Shown here in pieces: positions 38,350 to 46,455 of a DNA stretch of 64,000 bases. Positions within the stretch are counted from its first letter, which is position 1. Each line of letters starts with the position of its first letter. Location of the stretch: positions 1 to 64,000 of the forward strand of contig NZ_BSTF01000022.1 of NCBI RefSeq assembly GCF_030269365.1, written 5' to 3'. Both the position numbers and the translations under genes were made by a program. The stretch comes from Lentzea sp. NBRC 102530 (lineage in GTDB: Bacteria; Actinomycetota; Actinomycetes; Mycobacteriales; Pseudonocardiaceae). Below the pieces are notes generated by a model. It had not been told where the DNA came from. It saw nothing but the letters and a program-made list of their open reading frames with translations, and ran no database searches.

Positions 38350-38622
38350 CTACGGGGTGACCCCCGCCTGCTGTAGGTAGAGGACGCCGAGCGCGACCAC
38401 CGTGAGTGCGCTCAAGACGCCGACCGCGACCAGTTCGAACAACGACTCGCGCTGCGGACGGACCTCGCACGAGCTGGACTCGCGCTTGGCCGGGACGACG
38501 ACGGGGTGCGGCCTCGTGGCGGGTCGCCGCGGCATGACCCGGGGACCCGAACGGAGTGGACGACCTGCTGCGACATCCGCGTCCTCAGCAACGCGCAACC
38601 GCTTCTCGACGAGCACCGCCAT
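38350..38622 (-). CDS. SOS-controlled short membrane protein in the ChiZ/DivS position, no LysM domain
   Basis: A 90-aa protein: an Arg/Pro-rich cytoplasmic N-terminus (about 1-62, SGPRVMPRRPATRPHPVVVP) and one membrane span (LFELVAVGVLSALTVVALGV) followed by only LYLQQAGVTP. It is divergent from lexA and next to nrdR, the place held by ChiZ (Mycobacterium) and DivS (Corynebacterium), SOS-induced cell-division inhibitors. ChiZ has the same basic N-terminus and span but then a LysM domain, absent here in all frames as far as I can read. The ATG at 38622 has GGAGG five bases upstream and a perfect SOS box 32 bp upstream. Role as division inhibitor is inference. Confidence 0.75.
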   Translation of the reverse strand: MAVLVEKRLRVAEDADVAAGRPLRSGPRVMPRRPATRPHPVVVPAKRESSSCEVRPQRESLFELVAVGVLSALTVVALGVLYLQQAGVTP

Positions 38623-38653
38623 CACGACCTCCATCGCAGGTCAGCCACCTTGA

Positions 38654-38669
38654 TCGAACAGGGGTTCGA
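38654..38669. promoter_or_regulatory. LexA-binding SOS box 1 (perfect)
   Basis: TCGAACAGGGGTTCGA fits the actinobacterial consensus TCGAAC-N4-GTTCGA exactly. It lies just upstream of the minus-strand membrane gene. Confidence 0.92.
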
Positions 38670-38734
38670 TCGAACGTCCGTGCGAATTTCTACCAGACCG
38701 ACTCCTCGAACGCCACAACACGCGCCCAAATACC

Positions 38735-38750
38735 TCGAACAGGTGTTTGA
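38735..38750. promoter_or_regulatory. LexA-binding SOS box 2 (one mismatch)
   Basis: TCGAACAGGTGTTTGA deviates from the consensus at one base. It lies 92 bp upstream of the lexA start, probably for autoregulation. Confidence 0.85.
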
Positions 38751-38841
38751 TCTGTGCAGCAAACACGACTACCGTCGACCACGAAGATCGACGGAGGCCG
38801 GAATCCCATTCGAACTGGGGGCGGCGAGGAGGACAGCGACC

Positions 38842-39534
38842 GTGGCAGGCAAGACGATCGACCCGGACCCCGCTCTCGTGGAGACAGAGGTAAGCGAGAT
38901 CGCGGGAAACGCCGGCCTGACTTTGCGGCAGCGCAAGGTGCTCGACGTGATTCGCGATTGGGTCGACCGTTTCGGTTACCCGCCGAGCGTGCGCGAGATC
39001 GGTGAGGCCGTCGGCCTGACGTCGACCTCGTCGGTCGCCTACCAGCTGCGCGCGTTGGAGCGGAAGGGCTTCCTGCGCCGCGACCCCAACCGGCCGCGCG
39101 CGGTCGGGATGCTGCCCACCGAGATCGACCCCGGTCTCGACCCGATGTCCAAGCCGACGCCCGCGTACGTGCCGATGGTCGGCCGGATCGCCGCCGGTGG
39201 CCCGATCCTGGCGGAGGAGTCGATCGAGGACGTGTTCCCGCTGCCGCGCGAGATCGTCGGTGAGGGCGAGCTGTTCCTGCTGCGCGTCGTCGGTGACTCG
39301 ATGATCGACGCCGCGATCACCGACGGCGACTGGGTCGTGATCCGCAAGCAGCCCACGGCCGACCAGGGCGAGATCGTCGCCGCCATGATCGACGGCGAGG
39401 CGACGGTGAAGACGTTCAAGCGCAAGGACGGCCACGTGTGGCTGATGCCGCACAACACGGCCTACCAGCCGATCAACGGTGACGAGGCCACCATCCTGGG
39501 CAAGGTCGTGACCGTGCTCAGGCGCCTTCCGTAG
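38842..39534 (+). CDS. lexA: LexA, SOS repressor
   Basis: A 230-aa repressor with an N-terminal wHTH (LTLRQRKVLDVIRDWVDRFG, SVREIGEAVGLTSTSSVAYQ), the self-cleavage site between Ala and Gly in GRIAAGGPILAEES, and the catalytic dyad Ser (RVVGDSMIDAAI) and Lys (GEATVKTFKRKDG). RecA filaments trigger cleavage after DNA damage, freeing SOS boxes such as the two upstream. The GTG at 38842 is chosen because GAGGAGG lies ten bases before it; longer frames cross the SOS boxes. It ends at a 19-bp hairpin. Confidence 0.97.
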   Translation: MAGKTIDPDPALVETEVSEIAGNAGLTLRQRKVLDVIRDWVDRFGYPPSVREIGEAVGLTSTSSVAYQLRALERKGFLRRDPNRPRAVGMLPTEIDPGLDPMSKPTPAYVPMVGRIAAGGPILAEESIEDVFPLPREIVGEGELFLLRVVGDSMIDAAITDGDWVVIRKQPTADQGEIVAAMIDGEATVKTFKRKDGHVWLMPHNTAYQPINGDEATILGKVVTVLRRLP

Positions 39535-39547
39535 CTCACGGCAGACC

Positions 39548-39590
39548 GATGCCCCGGCACTGATATATCGGATATCAGTGCCGGGGCATC
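39548..39590. terminator. 19-bp hairpin behind lexA
   Basis: 39548-39566 is the exact inverse of 39572-39590, with loop ATCGG. It serves lexA and the convergent propeller gene (stop 39613). The top of the stem is AT-rich and contains the 15-mer also found at 44110. Confidence 0.85.
39562..39576. repeat. AT-rich 15-mer, copy 1
   Basis: GATATATCGGATATC, within the lexA terminator stem and loop. The same 15 bases occur at 44110-44124. Confidence 0.6.
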
Positions 39591-39612
39591 GTCGTGTGGT
39601 CAGGCCCCGAGT

Positions 39613-40569
39613 TCAGGCACGGCGGCGCAGGCGCAGGCCGATGACGAGGGCGGCGACGAGCACGAGGCCGCCCAGGGTCAGCGCCAGCGGCCAGTTCTGC
39701 CAGGAGCCGGCCGGCGCTTCCGACGACGTCGACTGCTGCTCGGCCGCCGCGGGCGGAGGCGTCGTGGTCGTCGGCGGCGGTGGCTGGGCCAGGGCCGCGG
39801 CACCCGCGACGGCCCGGATCGGGGTGCCGACGCCTTCGGAGGCGGACAGCAGGGTGCCGTCCGGGTCGAACGCGACGGCCTCGCCCTGGGGTTCGTCCGG
39901 CAGGGGGACGCGGACGGGGTCGCCGGCCAGGGCCTTGACGATGTCGCCGTCCGGGACCGGGTAGAGGTACGCGTCGGTGTAGGTGCGCAGCGCGATGACG
40001 GAGCCGTCGGCGGTCTGGGCGGCACCGGTCACGAGACGCGAGTCGAGGGTGCCTTCGAGCGGGCCGCCCGGGGTGTCGGTCGTCGACAACGACACGCGCG
40101 CGACCTGCTCCATCGGAACTGGTACATCGGTTCGCAGGGGACCCGTCGGGCGATATACCAGTGCGGAACCCAGGGGTTCCTTGGTGACGATGTACGGCGT
40201 CCCGGACTTGTCGACGATCAACGCCTCGGCGTCGTGCTTGCCGTCCGGGTAGGTCAGGCGGTACCGCTCCACGGCACCCGAGGGCGAGACCTTGTGCAGG
40301 GCCACCGTGGGGCGGGACTTGCCGTTGTCGCCGGTGTCGGACGCCCAGAGGGTGCCGTCCGGCGTCATCGCCAGGTCCTCGACGTCGAACGGGTCGACGG
40401 GCGCGGTGATCGTGCGCTTCACGACGCAGTCGCGACCCGTGACCTGGATGCGCAGCGTGCCGTTGTCGCTGTCGCTGACGGCGAAGAAGTCGGTGCCGTT
40501 GGACGTGAGCCCGGAGAGCTCCTGCATTGCTACCGGGCACACGTCCACCGGCGGAGGCGGGAGGATCAA
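39613..40569 (-). CDS. Beta-propeller protein with C-terminal membrane anchor, no visible signal peptide
   Basis: A 318-aa protein. Residues about 10-255 are propeller-like repeats (ELSGLTSNGTDFFAVSDSDN, VEDLAMTPDGTLWASDTGDN, VAFDPDGTLLSASEGVGTP). A Pro/Thr stalk (AQPPPPTTTTPPPAAAEQQS) and a C-terminal span plus RLRRRA follow. This is the layout of a surface protein, yet the N-terminus (ILPPPPVDVCPVAMQ) has no signal peptide. The TTG start at 40569 overlaps the hflX stop (TTGA), and any extension would lie inside hflX. Either export is by another route or the 5' part was lost. Function unknown. Confidence 0.75.
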   Translation of the reverse strand: MILPPPPVDVCPVAMQELSGLTSNGTDFFAVSDSDNGTLRIQVTGRDCVVKRTITAPVDPFDVEDLAMTPDGTLWASDTGDNGKSRPTVALHKVSPSGAVERYRLTYPDGKHDAEALIVDKSGTPYIVTKEPLGSALVYRPTGPLRTDVPVPMEQVARVSLSTTDTPGGPLEGTLDSRLVTGAAQTADGSVIALRTYTDAYLYPVPDGDIVKALAGDPVRVPLPDEPQGEAVAFDPDGTLLSASEGVGTPIRAVAGAAALAQPPPPTTTTPPPAAAEQQSTSSEAPAGSWQNWPLALTLGGLVLVAALVIGLRLRRRA

Positions 40570-42026
40570 GCAGGCGTCCCGTTCGTCGCGAACTCCTCGA
40601 GGACGCCGGCGAGGTCCGGGCGCACGCGGGCGGACAGCAGCGTGCCCGACTCCGTGTGCTTCTCGGACAGCACCTCGCCGTCGCGGTGCACGCGGGCGAC
40701 GACCTCGCCGCGCGCGTACGGCACGAGCGCCTCGACGACGACCTCGGGACGCGGCATCAGCTCGGCGATGCGCACCCGCAGTTCCTCGATGCCGAGGCCC
40801 GCGTGCGCCGACACGAACGACGCGTCCGGGAACAGGTGGCGCAGCCGCGCCATGCCCAGGTCGCCCACCGCGTCGATCTTGTTCACGACGAGCAGCTCGC
40901 GCGGCATCGGCGTGCCGGACTCCTCGTTGATCTCGGCGAGGACCTCGCGCACGGCCTTGACCTGCTTCTCCGGCATGGCGTCGGAGCCGTCGACCACGTG
41001 CACGAGCAGGTCGGACCCGCCGACCTCCTCGAGCGTGGAGCGGAACGCCTCGACCAGCTGGTGCGGCAGGTGCCGGACGAAGCCGACCGTGTCGGTCAGC
41101 GTGTACGGCAGGCCTTCCGGCGTCAGCGCGCGGCGGGTCGTCGGGTCGAGGGTGGCGAACAGCGCGTCCTCCACCAGCACGCCCGCGCCCGTCAACGCGT
41201 TGAGCAGCGACGACTTGCCCGCGTTCGTGTAGCCCGCGATGGCGACGCTCGGGATCTCGTTCGCCGTGCGGCGGCCCCGCTTGGTCTCGCGGATGACGCC
41301 GATCGCGGCGATCTCGCGGCGCAGCTTGGCGATGCGCGCGCGGATCCGGCGCCGGTCGGTCTCGATCTTGGTCTCACCGGGACCGCGCAGACCCACACCG
41401 CCGTTGCCGCCACCGGCGCGACCACCGGCCTGCCGCGACAACGTCTCACCCCAGCCGCGCAGGCGGGGCATCAGGTACTGCAGCTGGGCCAGCTCGACCT
41501 GCGCCTTGCCCTCCTTGGACCGCGCGTGCTGCGCGAAGATGTCCAGGATCAGCGCGGTGCGGTCGATGACCTTGACCTTGAGCTTCTCCTCCAGCTGCCG
41601 CAGCTGGCCGGGCGAGAGCTCACCGTCGCAGATCACCGTGTCCGCGCCGGTCGCCTGCACGACGTCGCGCAGTTCGGAGACCTTGCCGGAACCGATGTAC
41701 GTCGCGGCGTCCGGCTTGTCCCGGCGTTGCACGACGCCTTCCAGCACCTCGGACCCCGCGGTCTCGGCGAGGCGGGCCAGCTCGGCCATCGACGCGTCGG
41801 AGTCCGCCGCGGTGCCCTCGGTCCACACCCCGACGAGCACGACCCGCTCCAGGCGAAGCTGGCGGTACTCGACCTCGGTGACGTCCTCGAGCTCGGTGGA
41901 CAGCCCGGCGACGCGGCGCAGTGCGGCGCGCTCGGCGAGTTCGAAGTCACCGGTCGAGAAGTCGTCCTCGTCCCAGGTGCTGTCGAACTCCGGGTCGAAC
42001 TCTGTGCTCTGGATGTTTTCCGTCAT
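40566..42026 (-). CDS. hflX: HflX, ribosome-associated GTPase
   Basis: A 486-aa GTPase that splits stalled or hibernating 70S ribosomes. An N-terminal HflX domain (GVWTEGTAADSDASMAELAR, YIGSGKVSELRDVVQATGAD) and a Gly-rich linker (GGRAGGGNGGVGLRGPGETK) precede the G domain: G1 AGYTNAGKSSLLNAL, G3 DTVGFVRHLP, G4 VVNKID, G5 VSAH. An acidic extension of about 30 residues opens the protein. ATG at 42026. Conserved neighbour of dapF/miaA in actinobacteria. The propeller gene starts on its stop. Confidence 0.95.
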   Translation of the reverse strand: MTENIQSTEFDPEFDSTWDEDDFSTGDFELAERAALRRVAGLSTELEDVTEVEYRQLRLERVVLVGVWTEGTAADSDASMAELARLAETAGSEVLEGVVQRRDKPDAATYIGSGKVSELRDVVQATGADTVICDGELSPGQLRQLEEKLKVKVIDRTALILDIFAQHARSKEGKAQVELAQLQYLMPRLRGWGETLSRQAGGRAGGGNGGVGLRGPGETKIETDRRRIRARIAKLRREIAAIGVIRETKRGRRTANEIPSVAIAGYTNAGKSSLLNALTGAGVLVEDALFATLDPTTRRALTPEGLPYTLTDTVGFVRHLPHQLVEAFRSTLEEVGGSDLLVHVVDGSDAMPEKQVKAVREVLAEINEESGTPMPRELLVVNKIDAVGDLGMARLRHLFPDASFVSAHAGLGIEELRVRIAELMPRPEVVVEALVPYARGEVVARVHRDGEVLSEKHTESGTLLSARVRPDLAGVLEEFATNGTPA

Positions 42027-42052
42027 TTGCCCTTCATCGTCCCACGGACAGT

Positions 42053-42553
42053 TCAGTCCCCCGGATACACCGCGAGGTAGATCGCCACACGGGGAACATC
42101 CGGCTTGACCGGTTGCGCGGCCAGCTCATCCATCAACGACGCGAGCCGCTGCTTTAGTTCCTCCGGGTCGACGGTGACGACCAGGCGGCTCTGCTCCACG
42201 TCACTGAGCCCGATGTCGGCAACCTCGCCGAGGAAAGCGTGCAACATCGCCTCGCCGACGGCGACCGCATTTTCGCTGTTGTCGAGCTGCCAGGACAGCC
42301 CTGTCGACCGGTAGGGGATTTCTTTCGCCCCCCGGTTGCCCGCGCGCGGCGGCATCGCCTCGAGGAATCCGGCGGCGACGAGCTTGCGGACGTGGTGCAG
42401 CGTCGTGGCCGGGTCCTTGCCGAGGCGTTCGGCCAGCTCCTTGTTCGTGAGCGGGCGGTCGAACGTCAGGCGGATCATCCGAATCCGCAGCTCAGAGCTC
42501 AGCGCGGCGGCTTCCTCCTGCGTCGCGGGGCGTCGCTTCCCGGAGAGTGGCAC
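42053..42553 (-). CDS. Winged-helix regulator (ArsR-like)
   Basis: A 166-aa DNA-binding protein. The wHTH is SSELRIRMIRLTFDRPLTNK with ELAERLGKDPATTLHHVRKL and a wing ending in GAKEIPYRSTG. A helical C-terminal domain follows (AVGEAMLHAFLGEVADIGLS), then a beta-strand DVPRVAIYLAVYP. I start it at the GTG at 42553 because the -10 TACACT (42560-42565) ends only 6 bp before it, implying a leaderless message; the longer frame would include the promoter. Divergent from an MFS gene with overlapping promoters, so it probably controls that transporter. Confidence 0.85.
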   Translation of the reverse strand: MPLSGKRRPATQEEAAALSSELRIRMIRLTFDRPLTNKELAERLGKDPATTLHHVRKLVAAGFLEAMPPRAGNRGAKEIPYRSTGLSWQLDNSENAVAVGEAMLHAFLGEVADIGLSDVEQSRLVVTVDPEELKQRLASLMDELAAQPVKPDVPRVAIYLAVYPGD

Positions 42554-42559
42554 GACTCC

Positions 42560-42588
42560 AGTGTAGGCGAGCGATTGACAGTTTCCAA
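42560..42588 (-). promoter_or_regulatory. Promoter of a leaderless regulator gene
   Basis: Minus strand: TTGGAA (42583-42588), 17-bp spacer, TACACT (42560-42565), then GTG at 42553. On the plus strand TTGACA (42575-42580) inside the same stretch is a likely -35 for the divergent MFS gene, so the two promoters overlap. Confidence 0.6.
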
Positions 42589-42611
42589 TCACTCAGCGCA
42601 GACTCGCCGCC

Positions 42612-43853
42612 ATGACGCTTTGGGGGCATCAGGACTTCCGCCGGCTGTGGGTCGGAGACACGATCAGCCAGTTCGGCGTGAGCATCGGCATCACGGTCAT
42701 CCCGCTGCTCGCGGCCGGCGCGCTGCACGCGACGCCCTTCGAGATGGGCCTGCTGGCCGCGGCGAGCACGATGGCGTTCCTGCTGATCGGACTGCCCGCG
42801 GGCGTCTGGGTCGACCGGATGCGGCGCAAGCCCCTGATGATCGCGATGGACGTCGTGCGCGCCGCGTTGATGCTGAGCGTGCCGGTCGCGTGGTGGATGG
42901 GCGTGCTCGACCTGCCGCAGCTGGTCGTCGTGAGCCTCGCGATCGGGGTCTGCACGGTCTTCTTCGACGTCGCCTACCAGTCGTACCTGCCGTCGCTGGT
43001 GGGTCGCGAGCAACTCGTCGAGGGCAACTCGAAGCTCCAGGCCAGCCTGTCCGTGGCCGACGTGTCGGGGCCTGCGATCGGCGGGTACGTGGCGCAGTTC
43101 CTCGGCGCCGCGAACGGCGTGCTCGCGACCGGGCTGGGCTACCTGAGCTCGGCGTTCTTCCTGTTCCGGATCAAGGCGGCGGAGCCTGCGCCGGAACGCC
43201 ACCCCGACCCGCACCTGCGCCGTGAGGTCGTGGAGGGGCTGAGGTTCGTCTTCGGCAACCCCACCCTGCGCAAGATCGTGGCCTGCACCGGCACGTCGAA
43301 CTTCTTCCACGGCATCCAGAACGCCGTCAGCGTGCTGTTCCTGCTGCGGGTCGCGGGACTGAGCGAGGGCACCGCGGGCCTGGTCTTCAGCGCGAGCGGC
43401 GTCGGCGGGGTGCTCGGCGCGGTGGTCGCGCACCGGCTCGGCGTCCTGCTCGGGCAGGCGCGGCTGATCTGGCTCGTGCCGCTGCTGACCTGGCCGTTCG
43501 TGTTGCTGATGCCGTTCACCAAGCCCGGCTGGGGCATCGCGTTCGCGATGGCCGGACTCGCGGTGAGCGCGTTCGGCGTCGTCGTCTACAACGTCGGCCA
43601 GGTGAGCTACCGGCAGGCGATCTGCCCCGACCACCTGCTGGGGCGGATGAACGCCTCGATCCGGTGGGTCGTGTGGGGCGCGACGCCGCTGGGCGCCTTG
43701 CTCGGCGGCGGGCTCGGGTCGTGGATCGGGATCGTGCCGACGCTGTGGGTGTCGCTGGTCGGTTCCGTCGCCGGGATGCTGTGGGTGCTGTTCTCGCCGT
43801 TGCGGACTATGCGGGACCTGCCCACCACGGCTAGCGTCGAGGCGCATGGCTGA
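42612..43853 (+). CDS. Major facilitator superfamily exporter
   Basis: A 413-aa protein with about 12 membrane spans in two halves. GLPAGVWVDRMRRKPLMIAM is the family loop between spans 2 and 3, and GHQDFRRLWVGDTISQFGVS the N-terminal signature of the MFS group of drug/macrolide-type exporters (MFS_3-like). The centre carries a cytoplasmic loop (KAAEPAPERHPDPHLRREVV). Substrate unknown. ATG at 42612. Divergent wHTH gene upstream; the SMP-30 gene starts inside its last codons (8-bp overlap), so both are co-translated. Confidence 0.9.
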   Translation: MTLWGHQDFRRLWVGDTISQFGVSIGITVIPLLAAGALHATPFEMGLLAAASTMAFLLIGLPAGVWVDRMRRKPLMIAMDVVRAALMLSVPVAWWMGVLDLPQLVVVSLAIGVCTVFFDVAYQSYLPSLVGREQLVEGNSKLQASLSVADVSGPAIGGYVAQFLGAANGVLATGLGYLSSAFFLFRIKAAEPAPERHPDPHLRREVVEGLRFVFGNPTLRKIVACTGTSNFFHGIQNAVSVLFLLRVAGLSEGTAGLVFSASGVGGVLGAVVAHRLGVLLGQARLIWLVPLLTWPFVLLMPFTKPGWGIAFAMAGLAVSAFGVVVYNVGQVSYRQAICPDHLLGRMNASIRWVVWGATPLGALLGGGLGSWIGIVPTLWVSLVGSVAGMLWVLFSPLRTMRDLPTTASVEAHG

Positions 43854-44727
43854 CACGAAGGTTGTGCGGGACGGTCTGCACTTCGGCGAGGGGCCGCGGC
43901 GCGGCCCCGACGGGCGCCTCTACTACTCGGACTTCTACGCGGGCGAGGTGCACGCCCTCGACCTCGCGACGGGTGACGACGAGGTCGTCGTCGCCTTCGA
44001 CGGGCAGCCCTCGGGCCTCGGCTCGCTGCCCGACGGACGCCTGCTCGTCGTCTCGATGCTCGACCGGACGGTGCGCCGGCTGGAGGGCGACGACCTCGTC
44101 GTCCACGCCGATATATCGGATATCGCGACCTTCCACGCCAACGACATGCTCGTCGACGGCGAGGGCCGCGCGTACGTCGGCAACTTCGGGTTCGACCTGC
44201 ACGGCCTGATCGACGAGGTCGGCATCCCGCGCCTGCTCGAACCCGACTTCGACCCGCTGGGCGCCTCGCTCGCGCTCGTGCGGCCCGACGGTTCCGTCGG
44301 CGTCGTCGCCGAGGACCTCAAGTTCCCGAACGGCATGGCGCTGCTGCCCGATCCGGCCGGCGAGTCGGAGAGCGGCCAGATCCTCGTCGTCGCCGAGACC
44401 GTCGCGTTCAAGCTCACCGCGTTCTCGGTCGACCTCGACGGGTCGTTGCGCGGCCGCAGGACGTGGGCCGACGTCAAGGAGTTCGGGATCGCGCCGGACG
44501 GGATCGCGGGCGACGGTGACGGCGTGTGGGTGGCGCCGGCGTTGCAGCCCGCGGTGTTCCGGGTGACCGAGGGCGGCACGATCACGCACCGGGTCGAGAC
44601 GACGCAGACGGTGTTCGCCGTCGCCGTCGTCGGCGAACGGCTGGTGTGCCTGACCGCGCCCGACTCGAACCCGAAGGTGGTCAAGCCCGAACGGCTCGGG
44701 AAGATCGAGGTCTACGACCTGAACTGA
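43846..44727 (+). CDS. SMP-30/gluconolactonase-family protein
   Basis: A 293-aa six-bladed propeller hydrolase: GLHFGEGPRRGPDGRLYYSD (first metal Glu), DLKFPNGMALLPDP (Asn ligand), FGIAPDGIAGDGDGVWVAP (Asp ligand). Members hydrolyse sugar or other lactones. The start ATG at 43846 overlaps the MFS stop, so the enzyme may act on the transported compound. Codon use is ordinary apart from an ATA codon within the 15-mer at 44110. It converges on dapF, and the shared hairpin covers both stops. Confidence 0.9.
   Translation: MADTKVVRDGLHFGEGPRRGPDGRLYYSDFYAGEVHALDLATGDDEVVVAFDGQPSGLGSLPDGRLLVVSMLDRTVRRLEGDDLVVHADISDIATFHANDMLVDGEGRAYVGNFGFDLHGLIDEVGIPRLLEPDFDPLGASLALVRPDGSVGVVAEDLKFPNGMALLPDPAGESESGQILVVAETVAFKLTAFSVDLDGSLRGRRTWADVKEFGIAPDGIAGDGDGVWVAPALQPAVFRVTEGGTITHRVETTQTVFAVAVVGERLVCLTAPDSNPKVVKPERLGKIEVYDLN
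44110..44124. repeat. AT-rich 15-mer, copy 2, inside a coding region
   Basis: GATATATCGGATATC is identical to 39562-39576. It is read in frame as Asp-Ile-Ser-Asp-Ile and uses ATA, a very rare codon in this GC-rich DNA. Confidence 0.6.
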
Positions 44728-44751
44728 TGTGTCGCAGCCGATACATCAGTT
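44722..44751. terminator. Hairpin spanning the stops of the SMP-30 gene and dapF
   Basis: AACTGATGT (44722-44730) and ACATCAGTT (44743-44751) form a perfect 9-bp stem, with TCG/CGA pairing further inside. The two convergent genes end within it. Confidence 0.6.
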
Positions 44752-45544
44752 ATGCGAGGGCGTCCCACCAGGACTTGTCGAGCTCGCCGCGCGCGACGAG
44801 CACGGCAGGTCCGGTGAGGGTCGACGTCGTCGGCTCGACGGTCACGAAGACCTGGCCGCCGAGGACGTCGACGGTCGCCGACCCCGTCGTGCGGCCCTGG
44901 CCCGCGAGCCACGAGGCGACGGACGCGACGGTGCCGGTGCCGCACGAGCGGGTCTCGCCGACGCCGCGTTCGTAGACGCGCATGCGCAGCGCGCCGTCCC
45001 CGATGACGTTGATCAGCTCGACGTTGACGCCGTGCGGGAACATCACCGGGTCGAAGCCGGGCGGCACGGTCAGGTCGAACGACTCGACCGGCGTCTCGGT
45101 GACGCAGGCGAGGTGCGGGTTGCCGACGTCGACGGCGAACCCGCCGATGCCGGCGCCGTCGACCGCGGCGATGGAGGTGCCGGTGACGCGGGCGGGGCCC
45201 ATGTCGTTGGTGACGGAGCCGTCCGGGTGCGTCGTCACGGTGCGGTCGCCCGCGCGCGTGCCCACGACGAACTCGCCCTGCTCCTGGTGACCGGCGTCGA
45301 CCAGGTAGCGGGCGAAGACGCGCAGGCCGTTGCCGCACATCTCGGCGATGGAGCCGTCGGCGTTGCGGTAGTCCATGAACCACTTGCCGTCCACGCGGAC
45401 GACGCGCAGCACGCCGTCGGCGCCCAGGCCGCGCTGGCGGTCGCACAGCGCCTGCACGCGCGCGGCGGTCAGGTCCAGCTGGTCATCGAGGTCGGGCAGG
45501 ATGACGAAGTCGTTCTCCGTGCCGTGCCCCTTCACGAACTCCAC
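44750..45544 (-). CDS. dapF: Diaminopimelate epimerase
   Basis: A 264-aa cofactor-free racemase converting LL- to meso-diaminopimelate for lysine and peptidoglycan synthesis. The two catalytic Cys are in IAEMCGNGLRVFARY (around residue 88) and ETRSCGTGTVASVA (around 215). KGHGTENDFV and RQRGLGADGVL are family motifs. The GTG start at 45544 lies inside the end of miaA (13-bp overlap), showing co-translation in a miaA-dapF unit. Length as expected. Confidence 0.96.
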   Translation of the reverse strand: MEFVKGHGTENDFVILPDLDDQLDLTAARVQALCDRQRGLGADGVLRVVRVDGKWFMDYRNADGSIAEMCGNGLRVFARYLVDAGHQEQGEFVVGTRAGDRTVTTHPDGSVTNDMGPARVTGTSIAAVDGAGIGGFAVDVGNPHLACVTETPVESFDLTVPPGFDPVMFPHGVNVELINVIGDGALRMRVYERGVGETRSCGTGTVASVASWLAGQGRTTGSATVDVLGGQVFVTVEPTTSTLTGPAVLVARGELDKSWWDALA

Positions 45545-46455
45545 GGCACCAGGTTACCGGCGGCGGTCAAAAGATCAGGGTCAGCACCGTCGAGCCAGGT
45601 GATGCGCTGGTCACGCCGGAACCAGGAACGCTGGCGGCGCACGAACCGGCGGGTGGCGCGCTTGGTCTCCTCGGCGGCGAAGTCGATCGTGCAGGCTCCG
45701 TCCATTGCGGACAGCACCTGCTGGTAGCCGAGCGCGCGGGAGGCCGTCCTGCCCTCACGCAGACCGATCCGGACCAGGGCGCGGACCTCGTCCTCCAGTC
45801 CGGCCGCGAACATCGCGTCCACCCGCTGGTCGACGCGCGAGTCCAGTTCGGACACCTCGCGGTCGACGCCGATCTGGACGGTGCCGTAGCGGGCGGGACC
45901 GGGCTTGGGCAGGTTCGCCGAGAACGGCTGCCCGGTCAGCTCGATGACCTCCAGCGCGCGCACGATGCGGCGGCCGTTGGACGGCAGGATCGCGATCGCG
46001 GCGGCCGGGTCGAGCTCCCGCAACCGCTGGTGCAGCGCCTCGGAGCCCACCGACGCCAGCTCGGCCTCGAAACGCTCGCGGACGGCGTCGTCGGTGCCGG
46101 GGAACTTCAGGTCGTCCAGCACGGCCTGGACGTAGAGTCCCGAACCTCCGACGAGGACCGGCACCCGCCCGGCGGCCAGCAGCGACTCCACGACGGCCCT
46201 GGTCTCGCGCTGGTAGGCGGCGACGGACGCGGTCTCGGTGACCGACAGGACGTCGAACAGGTGGTGCGGCACCCCGCGTCGTTCGGCGACGGGCATCTTG
46301 GCCGTGCCGATGTCCATGCCCCGGTAGAGCTGCATGGCGTCGGCGTTGACGACCTCTCCCCCGAACCGTTCGGCGAGCGAAACGGCGAGGTCGGACTTGC
46401 CGGTGGCGGTAGGGCCGACAACGGCGATCGGAACCTTTTTCGAGGGGGTGATCAC
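45532..46455 (-). CDS. miaA: tRNA dimethylallyltransferase
   Basis: A 307-aa P-loop enzyme that isopentenylates A37 of tRNAs reading UNN codons. P-loop VVGPTATGKSDLAV at the N-terminus, VVNADAMQLYRGMDIGTAK (substrate Asp/Gln), HHLFDVL, LVGGSGLYVQAVLD and the Arg-rich C-terminus RATRRFVRRQRSWFRRD. GTG at 46455 overlaps the stop of the upstream gene (GTGA), and the 3' end overlaps dapF. Its product is the substrate of MiaB, encoded 3 kb away in the same block. Confidence 0.96.
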   Translation of the reverse strand: MITPSKKVPIAVVGPTATGKSDLAVSLAERFGGEVVNADAMQLYRGMDIGTAKMPVAERRGVPHHLFDVLSVTETASVAAYQRETRAVVESLLAAGRVPVLVGGSGLYVQAVLDDLKFPGTDDAVRERFEAELASVGSEALHQRLRELDPAAAIAILPSNGRRIVRALEVIELTGQPFSANLPKPGPARYGTVQIGVDREVSELDSRVDQRVDAMFAAGLEDEVRALVRIGLREGRTASRALGYQQVLSAMDGACTIDFAAEETKRATRRFVRRQRSWFRRDQRITWLDGADPDLLTAAGNLVPWSS

